This document shows, in pieces, positions 1 to 5,101 of a DNA stretch of 5,624 bases. Below the pieces are notes generated by a model, which had not been told where the DNA came from, searched no databases, and saw nothing but the letters and a program-made list of their open reading frames with translations. Position numbers and translations under genes: made by a program. Origin of the DNA: Polaromonas sp. (GTDB taxonomy: Bacteria > Pseudomonadota > Gammaproteobacteria > Burkholderiales > Burkholderiaceae_C). The stretch's first letter is position 1, and each line of letters opens with the position of its first letter. Where the stretch lies: positions 1-5,624 of the forward strand of contig JAJAYS010000235.1 of the NCBI GenBank assembly GCA_026786065.1. The letters run 5' to 3'.

Positions 1-173
1 ATCAGCAGCAGGATCGCCAGCACCAGCAGCCGCCCGCCACGCGTCTGGACCGACCACCAATCCTGCAGGCCGGCCAACATCGCGCGGATGAAGCTGAGCA
101 GACCCGAAGGCGGGTCTGCGGCCTCGTCGGCGGGCGGCGGCGCTTTGGTTCTGCCGCGAGATAAGTCGGTCAT
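1..173 (-). CDS. N-terminal part of an unidentified, probably membrane-anchored protein (runs off left edge)
   Basis: Reading the minus strand from the ATG at 173-171 gives 57 codons with no stop before the window edge. The protein starts MTDLSRGRTKAPPPADEAAD, a Pro/Ala-rich and probably disordered cytoplasmic stretch. An amphipathic segment follows (LLSFIRAMLAGLQDWWSV, about residues 29-46), then a charged QTRGGR and the start of a hydrophobic run (LLVLAILLL, from about residue 53) that looks like a first transmembrane helix cut by the edge. The start is supported by an AGGAAG ribosome-binding site about six bases upstream. An in-frame ATG at 200-198 would add nine residues (MNFLNRKCK) but has no comparable site. 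The gene diverges from the aldehyde dehydrogenase. I do not recognise the family; a transporter subunit, sensor or other inner-membrane protein is possible. Confidence 0.6.
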   Translation of the reverse strand, partial: MTDLSRGRTKAPPPADEAADPPSGLLSFIRAMLAGLQDWWSVQTRGGRLLVLAILLL

Positions 174-394
174 CTTGCACTTCCTGTTCAAAAAATTCAT
201 GGCGCTAGCTGGGCCGCCCTTGAAGCCAAGGACTGCCAAAACACATGGTGGGAAGGATGAAAAGTTGCGCGCTGCACAGCTCGCTGCACGCGGCTTGGCA
301 CGCCCGATCAGGCAACGGACCGGTCACGCTCTCCCTTCGCTCCCGAGTCCACGACACCGACCCCCGGTTGGGATCGATTCGAGGGCCAGTTATT

Positions 395-434
395 TGTAGG
401 AATACACCCCTGTTTTTGTAGTCTCGATCCTACA
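395..434. promoter_or_regulatory. Nested dyad, candidate operator or hairpin
   Basis: Two inverted repeats share the same right half. TGTAGGA (395-401) is the exact complement of TCCTACA (428-434). Inside it, TGTAG (417-421) pairs with CTACA (430-434) across an 8-base spacer, an 18-base dyad of the size bound by dimeric regulators. The left half-sites TGTAGGA and TGTAG are near-repeats in direct orientation, so one right arm could pair with either. It lies about 210 bases upstream of the aldehyde dehydrogenase start and about 220 from the leftward gene, so it could serve either. No regulator gene is visible in the window. The function is inferred from symmetry only. Confidence 0.3.
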
Positions 435-541
435 TAGGCACCCACGGCACGGCTGTTATTTTTGGTAATGCCGCTGTCACAAAACCACACGGCTCCGGCA
501 GTCGCAGGGGCACCCTTGCGAACGCGGCATGCATCAGCAGT

Positions 542-591
542 CGCTACGATTTTTGTAGCTGCTAACGCCCGTTTTTGTTGGTCTAAGGGCC
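542..591. repeat. Short dispersed-repeat-like element with two small stems
   Basis: A perfect 5-bp stem, GCTAC (543-547) and GTAGC (555-559), encloses a T-rich loop. A second, GCCC (567-570) with GGGC (587-590), follows at once. The first 28 bases (542-569) match 5597-5624 inside moeA at 17 of 28 positions without gaps, with the matches concentrated at the two ends (CGCTA...AGCT.CT.ACGCC). This agrees with a family of short GCTA...TAGCTnCTnACGCCC repeats that I recall from Comamonadaceae genomes, though I cannot check it here. It ends about 50 bases before the aldehyde dehydrogenase start, so it may overlap that gene's leader. Confidence 0.45.
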
Positions 592-641
592 ATTCGATCC
601 CTTACCGCGAAGGTCGCACAGCTTTGAAGCAAAATCTTTGA

Positions 642-2087
642 ATGCAATTGAACTTCATAGCCAACGCTGCGGTCCCTTCGTCTTCAGGCCGAACCATCGC
701 GGTGATAGACCCGTCGGACGGCCAGCCCTTTGACGAGATTCAGCGCAGCAATGCCGAGGACATCGACATCGCCGTCAGGGCGGCGCGCAATTGCTTTGAC
801 ACCGCGTGGAACCGGCTGGCCGCAGCCGAGCGTGGTCGGCTATTGATGCGGCTGGCCGCCAGCGTTGCGGCGAACGCCGAAGATCTCGCGCAGATCGAAA
901 TGCGCGACTGCGGCAAACCGTTGAAGCAGGCGCGTGCCGACGCCGCTGCACTGGTGCGCTACTTCGAGTTTTATGCCGGTGCCTGCGACAAACTGCACGG
1001 CGATACGCTTCCTTACCAAAATGGCTACAGCGTAATGACCTGGCGGGAGCCCCACGGCGTCACCGGCCACATCATTCCCTGGAATTACCCGATGCAGATT
1101 TTTGGCCGCAGCGTGGGCGGGGCGCTGGCCGCCGGCAACGTCTGCGTCGTCAAGCCGTCCGAGGACGCCTGCCTCTCCCTGCTGCGGGTTGCCGAACTGG
1201 CGGCTGAAGCGGGATTTCCGGCCGGCGCCATCAACATCGTCACCGGCTATGGCTATGAGGTCGGCAACGCGCTGGCCCGGCATCCCGGCATCGACCACAT
1301 CAGCTTTACCGGCAGTCCGCAAATTGGCACGCTGATCCAGCAGGCCGCGGCCGAACGGCATTGTCCGGTGACGCTGGAACTCGGCGGTAAAAGCCCGCAA
1401 ATCGTGTTTGGCGATGTCGATCTTGACGACAGCAACCTCAATTTGATTCCGACGCTGGTCAACGCGATCGTTCAAAACGCCGGCCAGACCTGCTCGGCAG
1501 GTTCGCGCCTGCTGGTAGAGGAAAGCATTTATGAGCCCTTGCTCGAGAAGCTCGGCGAGGCCTTTGCCCGCCTGCGCGTCGGTCCGGCCGGGCTGGACCT
1601 CGATGTCGGCCCGCTGATCCGGCAAAGCCAGCAACAGCGCGTGTGGGATTTTTTAAGCGACGCGCAGGTTGCCGGCATTGCGATGGTGGCGCAGGGTCAG
1701 GTGGTCGAAGAGGCGCCCGAGTCCGGTTTTTACCAGGCCCCGACGCTGCTGCGCGACGTGCCGGTGATGCATCGGCTGGCCCAGGAGGAAGTGTTCGGCC
1801 CGGTGCTGTGCGCCATGTCTTTTATCGACGAGGACCATGCGGTCGAGCTCGCCAACGCCACCCGCTACGGCCTGGTCGCCGGCATCTGGACGCTGCACGG
1901 CGCACGCCAGTTCCGGATGGCCAAGCGCGTGCGCAGTGGCCAGGTTTTCATCAACAACTACGGTGCCGGCGGCGGGGTCGAACTGCCATTCGGCGGTGTG
2001 AAATCGTCGGGCTATGGGCGTGAGAAAGGGTTTGAGGCCTTGCTGGGGTTCACCACGCTGAAGACGGTGGCGGTGCGGCACGGGTGA
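642..2087 (+). CDS. NAD(P)-dependent aldehyde dehydrogenase (ALDH superfamily)
   Basis: This 481-residue soluble protein should oxidise an aldehyde to its carboxylic acid with NAD(P)+, and it has the usual full length for the superfamily. Visible hallmarks are PWNYP with the oxyanion-hole Asn148, the cofactor-domain FTGS (222-225), the general base Glu246 in LELGGK, the nucleophile Cys284 in GQTCSAGSR, Glu383 in EEVFGP, and a C-terminal PFGGVKSSGYGREKG stretch. All catalytic residues are present, so it is probably active. Glu246 and Cys284 are 38 residues apart, against 34 in human ALDH2. The ATG at 642 is preceded directly by an in-frame TGA, so no earlier start is possible; the ribosome-binding site is weak (GAAG at 626-629). 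The downstream SDR suggests paired oxidation of an alcohol-type substrate, but the substrate cannot be named. I would not assign it as a betaine, vanillin or succinate-semialdehyde dehydrogenase. Confidence 0.95.
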   Translation: MQLNFIANAAVPSSSGRTIAVIDPSDGQPFDEIQRSNAEDIDIAVRAARNCFDTAWNRLAAAERGRLLMRLAASVAANAEDLAQIEMRDCGKPLKQARADAAALVRYFEFYAGACDKLHGDTLPYQNGYSVMTWREPHGVTGHIIPWNYPMQIFGRSVGGALAAGNVCVVKPSEDACLSLLRVAELAAEAGFPAGAINIVTGYGYEVGNALARHPGIDHISFTGSPQIGTLIQQAAAERHCPVTLELGGKSPQIVFGDVDLDDSNLNLIPTLVNAIVQNAGQTCSAGSRLLVEESIYEPLLEKLGEAFARLRVGPAGLDLDVGPLIRQSQQQRVWDFLSDAQVAGIAMVAQGQVVEEAPESGFYQAPTLLRDVPVMHRLAQEEVFGPVLCAMSFIDEDHAVELANATRYGLVAGIWTLHGARQFRMAKRVRSGQVFINNYGAGGGVELPFGGVKSSGYGREKGFEALLGFTTLKTVAVRHG

Positions 2088-2128
2088 ACAAACACCTGCC
2101 CCGCAATCGCCTTCAAAGAGGAAGATAA

Positions 2129-2209
2129 GAATGTTTGGGTGTTGCGTCCCAGGTGATCGAGTCCACGCGCCAGGTCAAGGTCTTGCGTATGTGGACACAC
2201 TATGAGTGA
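2129..2209 (+). pseudogene. Possible C-terminal remnant of a small gene, perhaps a RelE/ParE-type toxin
   Basis: In the frame ending at TGA 2207-2209 the last codons read SQVIESTRQVKVLRMWTHYE. This has the look of a real protein end: alternating hydrophobic strand residues, basic residues and a terminal HYE. It resembles the closing beta-strand of RelE/YoeB/ParE-fold toxins (the V-x-VL-xxx-HY style). The frame is closed upstream by TAA at 2126-2128, and I see no matching N-terminal part in another frame or antitoxin gene nearby. At most this is a decayed fragment. The resemblance is from memory and rests on about 20 residues, so chance is quite possible. It overlaps, in another frame, the small ORF at 2131-2205. 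Confidence 0.2.
2131..2205 (+). CDS. Possible 24-codon leader ORF upstream of the SDR
   Basis: An ATG at 2131 follows a purine-rich, ribosome-binding-like AGAGGAAGATAAGA and opens a 24-residue frame (starting MFGCCVPGDRV) that ends at TGA 2203-2205. A second ATG at 2202 overlaps that stop as ATGA and opens a 20-residue frame (starting MSEIRRPSIGHGH) that ends at TAA 2262-2264, shortly before the SDR ribosome-binding site. The arrangement resembles coupled leader peptides, but neither peptide looks like a known attenuator. A 5-bp dyad, CACGG-GCA-CCGTG, lies at 2232-2244. The good ribosome-binding sequence is the main reason to record it. It could equally be chance in a 199-bp gap. Confidence 0.2.
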   Translation: MFGCCVPGDRVHAPGQGLAYVDTL

Positions 2210-2286
2210 AATCCGCCGCCCATCCATAGGCCACGGGCACCGTGCGCGATCAAACCAACCGTAAAAATAGGAAGAGCAAGCAGACC

Positions 2287-3048
2287 ATGCGCGTTAAAGA
2301 CAAATCCATCATCGTCACCGGGGCCGGCAGTGGCATCGGCGAGGGCATTGCAAGGCGCCTCGCCTCCGAAGGCGCGCAGGTTTTGGTCAACGACATCAAC
2401 CTGGCGCAGGGCGAGAAAGTCGCCCTGTCCATCGTCAAGACGGGCGGCAACGCCTCGTTTTTTGCGGCCGACGTGACCAAAACCGCCGAGGTCAAGGCGC
2501 TGGTCGCCGCCGCCGTCGAGCGCCACGGCAGACTCGACGTGATGATCAACAACGCCGGATGGACCCATCGCAACCAGAGCGCGCTGGACGTCAGCGAAGA
2601 CGACTTCGACAAGTGCTACGCCATCAACGTCAAAAGCATTTACCTGGCAACGATTCACGCGACGCCGGTGTTTCGCGCGCAGGGCGGCGGCAGCTTCATC
2701 AACATTGCCTCGACCGCCGGAGTGCGGCCGCGGCCCGGCCTCACTTGGTACAACGGCTCCAAAGGCGCGGTTATCACCACGTCGAAATCGCTGGCTGCCG
2801 AGCTCGGCCCCGACAACATCCGGGTCAACTGCATCAACCCGGTGTTCAACCCGGACACCGGCCTGTCGGCTGAGTTCGCCGGCGGCCCGATCGACGAAGT
2901 ACGCAAGGCGCGCTTTCGGGCCAGCATTCCGCTTGGCCGCTTCTCCACCGCACTCGATGTAGCCAACGCCGCGCTGTATCTGGCCAGCGACGAGGCCGAC
3001 TTCATCAGCGGCATCTGCCTTGAAGTGGACGGCGCACGCTGTGTTTAG
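2287..3048 (+). CDS. Classical short-chain dehydrogenase/reductase (SDR)
   Basis: This 253-residue cytoplasmic oxidoreductase interconverts a hydroxyl and a carbonyl group using NAD(P)(H). It has the standard length and every classical SDR motif: cofactor glycines TGAGSGIG (11-18), NNAG (88-91), catalytic Asn114 in the NVKS segment, Ser142, and the Tyr155-x3-Lys159 pair in YNGSK. The C-terminus, DFISGICLEVDGARCV, is typical of proteins often labelled 3-oxoacyl-ACP reductase or glucose dehydrogenase-like, but such labels do not give the substrate. I chose the ATG at 2287: it has AGGAAGAG at 2269-2276 and gives a normal SDR N-terminus (MRVKDKSIIVTG). A GTG at 2242 would add a basic 15-residue tail with no role in the fold. 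It lies 199 bases after the aldehyde dehydrogenase on the same strand, and the two may share a pathway. The 147-bp palindrome begins six bases after its stop. Confidence 0.92.
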   Translation: MRVKDKSIIVTGAGSGIGEGIARRLASEGAQVLVNDINLAQGEKVALSIVKTGGNASFFAADVTKTAEVKALVAAAVERHGRLDVMINNAGWTHRNQSALDVSEDDFDKCYAINVKSIYLATIHATPVFRAQGGGSFINIASTAGVRPRPGLTWYNGSKGAVITTSKSLAAELGPDNIRVNCINPVFNPDTGLSAEFAGGPIDEVRKARFRASIPLGRFSTALDVANAALYLASDEADFISGICLEVDGARCV

Positions 3049-3054
3049 GACCCC

Positions 3055-3201
3055 CTGCATAACTCTGGCGGAACTGTGGCAGTCGGGTCGGGATGGGATG
3101 CAAGGCGCTTTTTTTCGGCCAATAGTCCGGCTATTGGCAAAAAAAGCAACGCAGCAGACCGCCCGAGCCCGGCTGATCACAGAACGCAGGGAGTTATGCA
3201 G
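3055..3201. repeat. 147-bp imperfect palindromic element (MITE- or REP-like)
   Basis: Two 71-base arms (3055-3125 and 3131-3201) are imperfect reverse complements around a 5-base centre, TCCGG. The outer ends are exact: CTGCATAACTC (3055-3065) against GAGTTATGCAG (3191-3201). The middle is looser but keeps CTGTG, CAG and TCGGG blocks in the same order on both arms. The inner part is again strong: GC, seven T and GCCAATAG (3107-3125, with an extra CG at 3116-3117) pairs with CTATTGGC, seven A and GC (3131-3147). Precise terminal inverted repeats, small size and no coding capacity fit a miniature transposable element or a large REP-type repeat. No target-site duplication is obvious (flanks ACCCC and AGATT). 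The family is not identified. Confidence 0.6.
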
Positions 3202-3211
3202 AGATTTTTTT
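3055..3211 (+). terminator. Possible intrinsic terminator after the SDR, formed by the palindrome and a T7 run
   Basis: RNA from the SDR would read through the whole palindrome, fold it into a long hairpin ending in the 11-bp CTGCATAACTC/GAGTTATGCAG stem, and then reach seven consecutive T at 3205-3211. Stem followed by a U-run is the layout of a Rho-independent terminator and would separate the SDR transcript from the moa-mob-moe genes. Against this, the outermost stem is not G+C-rich, three bases separate it from the T-run, and the inner hairpin is flanked by T7 before and A7 after, the wrong order for termination on the plus strand. Confidence 0.3.
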
Positions 3212-3228
3212 AGTGCCAAATCGGCAAG

Positions 3229-3251
3229 CCATCGGCCAGCACGGCCGATGG
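3229..3251 (+). promoter_or_regulatory. Perfect 9-bp hairpin in the moaA leader
   Basis: CCATCGGCC (3229-3237) and GGCCGATGG (3243-3251) pair perfectly around AGCAC, ending 28 bases before the moaA ATG. No T-run follows, so it is not a simple terminator. TAAATT at 3254-3259 could be a -10 box, but I find no -35 partner. An 11-base palindrome, TTGGG-A-CCCAA (3266-3276), sits three bases before the ATG where a ribosome-binding site would be expected. Together these suggest leader control of moaA, or an operator. I cannot recognise the known molybdenum-cofactor riboswitch here. Confidence 0.35.
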
Positions 3252-3279
3252 AGTAAATTCGCTGCTTGGGACCCAAAAC

Positions 3280-4404
3280 ATGCTCGACAAAATTATCCTC
3301 CTTGCAGACATCCGCTACGCCGCGAAGACGCCGCATATCCCGGCGCAGCTCATGGCGCCTACCGGCCTGCTTAGCGACACGCTGGCGCGCCCGCTGCGCG
3401 ACCTGCGCATCAGCGTCACCGACCGCTGCAATTTTCGCTGCAGCTACTGCATGCCCAGCGAAGTCTTCAACAAGGACTACGCTTTTCTGCCGCAGACCTC
3501 GCTGCTCAGTTTTGAAGAAATTACGCGTCTGACGAAGGTTTTCGTGGCGCACGGCGTCGAGAAAATCCGGCTGACCGGCGGCGAGCCGCTGCTGCGGAAA
3601 AATCTTGAAGTGCTGATAGAGATGCTGGCAAAGCTGCAGACGCCCGCCGGCAAGCCGCTGGACATCACGCTGACGACCAACGCATCGCTGCTGGCGCGCA
3701 AAGCGCAGGCCTTGAAAGATGCCGGCCTGCAGCGCGTCACCGTCAGTCTCGATGGCCTGGACGACGCGACCTTCCGGCGCATGAACGACGTGGACTTTCC
3801 GGTGGCCGATGTGCTCAAGGGCATCGAGGCGGCGCAGAAAGTCGGTCTGGCGCCGATCAAGATCAACATGGTCGTCAAACGCGGCACCAACGACGCGGAA
3901 ATCCTGCCAATGGCGCGCCACTTTCGCAATTCCGGCGTGGTGCTGCGTTTCATCGAGTACATGGATGTCGGCGCCACCAATGGCTGGCGTATGGACGAGG
4001 TGCTGGCCTCAAAGCAGGTCATAGACCGCATCAACGCCGAGTTTCCGCTGTCGGTCATCGACCCGAACTACCTAGGCGAAACAGCCGAACGCTGGCGCTA
4101 CGACGACGGTGCCGGCGAAGTCGGCGTCATCAGCAGCGTGACCCGGGCTTTTTGCGGCGACTGCAATCGGGCCCGACTATCGACCGAAGGCAAAATGTTT
4201 TTATGCCTGTTCGCCAGCCAGGGGCACGACCTGCGCGCCTTGCTGCGCGGCGACTACAGCGACGCGCACATTTCGGCAGCGGTGGCCCACATCTGGCAAA
4301 GGCGCTCGGACCGCTATTCAGAATTGCGCGCAAGTCTGCCACCCGACGAGTCCCCGCCTTCCGACGGCTCCAAACGCGTCGAGATGAGCTACATCGGTGG
4401 CTGA
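3280..4404 (+). CDS. moaA: GTP 3',8-cyclase MoaA (molybdenum cofactor biosynthesis)
   Basis: MoaA is a radical-SAM enzyme that rearranges GTP to 3',8-cyclo-GTP, which MoaC turns into cyclic pyranopterin monophosphate, the first committed step to molybdenum cofactor. The SAM-binding [4Fe-4S] motif is Cys50-x3-Cys54-x2-Cys57 (CNFRCSYC), with GGEP at 100-103. The second, substrate-side cluster ligands are Cys292-x2-Cys295-x13-Cys309, and the chain ends in the required Gly-Gly (YIGG). At 374 residues it is longer than E. coli MoaA because of an extension of about 40 residues before [14 protein letters not shown], as I recall for Comamonadaceae. The ATG at 3280 has no clear ribosome-binding site; the ATG at 3352 (MAPTGLL) is an alternative that keeps the whole catalytic domain. 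Oddities are TTNA (Ala135) where MoaA normally has TTNG, and SLDG (Gly159) where SLDA is usual. moaC is not in the window. mobA follows after 58 bases. Confidence 0.96.
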   Translation: MLDKIILLADIRYAAKTPHIPAQLMAPTGLLSDTLARPLRDLRISVTDRCNFRCSYCMPSEVFNKDYAFLPQTSLLSFEEITRLTKVFVAHGVEKIRLTGGEPLLRKNLEVLIEMLAKLQTPAGKPLDITLTTNASLLARKAQALKDAGLQRVTVSLDGLDDATFRRMNDVDFPVADVLKGIEAAQKVGLAPIKINMVVKRGTNDAEILPMARHFRNSGVVLRFIEYMDVGATNGWRMDEVLASKQVIDRINAEFPLSVIDPNYLGETAERWRYDDGAGEVGVISSVTRAFCGDCNRARLSTEGKMFLCLFASQGHDLRALLRGDYSDAHISAAVAHIWQRRSDRYSELRASLPPDESPPSDGSKRVEMSYIGG

Positions 4405-4462
4405 TCTGCCGCGCACGCACACCACCCCGCCAGACACATTTATTTGACTCGCCACAACGCCC

Positions 4463-5101
4463 ATGAATATTGCCGCCCCACTCCACGCCGAAACCATCAC
4501 CGGCGTCATTCTTGCGGGCGGGCGCGGCTCGCGCATGGGCGGGTTGGACAAGGGCCTGCAGCCCTTCAACGGCGTGCCGCTGGCGCTGCATACGCTGCTG
4601 CGCCTGAGCCCGCAGGTCGGCGAGATTTTGATCAATGCCAACCGCAATCTGGCGGCTTACGAATCGTTCGGCGTGCCCGTCTGGCCGGACAGCACCGGCA
4701 TGGGCGACTATGCCGGGCCGCTGGCCGGGTTTGCCACCGCGCTGGAGCGCTGCGAGACGCCCTACCTGCTGACGGTGCCCTGCGACACGCCGCTCTTCCC
4801 CGCTGACCTGGTGGCCCGACTGGCCCAAGCCCTGGCCGACGCCGATGCGGACTTCGCCGTAGCCGCAGCCAAAGAAGAAGACGGCCAGCTCCGGCCCCAG
4901 CCGGTGTTCTGCCTGATGCACACCAGCCTGCTGGAGAGCCTCGCCCGCTTCACGCAGGCCGGTGGCCGCAAGATCGACGCCTGGACGGCGCAGCACCACA
5001 CCGTGGTCGTGCCTTTTGACCAACCCGGCGACGACGCGCAGGCCTTCTTCAACGCAAACACCCTGGCCGAGCTGCATCAGCTCGAATCGCGGCTGCCGTG
5101 A
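4463..5101 (+). CDS. mobA: Molybdenum cofactor guanylyltransferase MobA
   Basis: MobA transfers GMP from GTP to Mo-molybdopterin, making the guanine-dinucleotide cofactor used by enzymes such as nitrate reductases, DMSO reductases and formate dehydrogenases. The protein has 212 residues (E. coli 194) and a single nucleotidyltransferase Rossmann-like domain. It begins with the GTP-binding loop [15 protein letters not shown] (17-31), then NANRN (58-62), GPLAG (85-89) and the PCDTP motif (106-110), whose Asp108 should bind Mg2+. FFNANT near the C-terminus matches FVNVNT of E. coli MobA. An in-frame TGA at 4445-4447 makes the ATG at 4463 the first ATG available. No good ribosome-binding site precedes it, so it may depend on read-through from moaA 58 bases upstream. 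Its stop overlaps the moeA start. Its presence implies that the host has bis-MGD enzymes. Confidence 0.95.
   Translation: MNIAAPLHAETITGVILAGGRGSRMGGLDKGLQPFNGVPLALHTLLRLSPQVGEILINANRNLAAYESFGVPVWPDSTGMGDYAGPLAGFATALERCETPYLLTVPCDTPLFPADLVARLAQALADADADFAVAAAKEEDGQLRPQPVFCLMHTSLLESLARFTQAGGRKIDAWTAQHHTVVVPFDQPGDDAQAFFNANTLAELHQLESRLP

Larger units (their letters stand above)
174..641. other. Divergent intergenic region with no convincing gene
   Basis: About 470 bases separate the leftward membrane-protein start from the rightward aldehyde dehydrogenase, so promoters for both genes should lie here. No sigma-70 box pair was clear enough to call. Open frames across 88-490 have no good ribosome-binding site and no recognisable domain. 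The half nearest the aldehyde dehydrogenase is richer in structure: TTTTTGTAG occurs at 413-421 and 550-558 with a variant (TTTTTGTTG) at 572-580, a dyad lies at 395-434, and a repeat-like element lies at 542-591. A 5-bp inverted repeat, CCTTG-AAGC-CAAGG, sits at 218-231. I see no tRNA, rRNA or CRISPR array. Confidence 0.6.

Noticed and set aside
360..392. tRNA T-arm-like stretch (GGTTGGGATCGATTCGAGGG)
   Set aside because: It does not form a proper 5-bp T-stem with a 7-base loop, and no acceptor, D or anticodon arms could be placed around it.
88..399. Plus-strand open frame of 103 codons at the left end
   Set aside because: It overlaps the better-supported minus-strand gene start and has Ser/Pro/Arg-rich composition, no ribosome-binding site and no domain.
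257..421. Plus-strand 54-codon frame (MKSCALHSSL...)
   Set aside because: GGAAGG lies directly against the ATG, too close for a normal ribosome-binding site, and the frame ends inside the TTTTTGTAG motif. The product is not recognisable.
840..1634. Minus-strand open frame of 264 codons opposite the aldehyde dehydrogenase
   Set aside because: It is antisense to a complete enzyme with all catalytic motifs and shows no domain of its own.
3049..3279. Molybdenum cofactor riboswitch upstream of moaA
   Set aside because: The gap holds clear hairpins, but the larger one is a mobile-type palindrome with near-exact ends. I could not match the known Moco RNA motif by eye.
2200..3921. Minus-strand open frame of 573 codons opposite the SDR and moaA
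   Set aside because: It runs across two well-supported genes and the palindrome between them. Its translation is low-complexity Arg/Ala/Gly/Val/Asp-rich with no motif, which is typical of the antisense of high-G+C genes.
4130..5077. Minus-strand open frame of 315 codons opposite moaA and mobA
   Set aside because: It is a shadow of mobA and the end of moaA. Its composition is Gln/Arg/Gly/Val-rich with no recognisable family.
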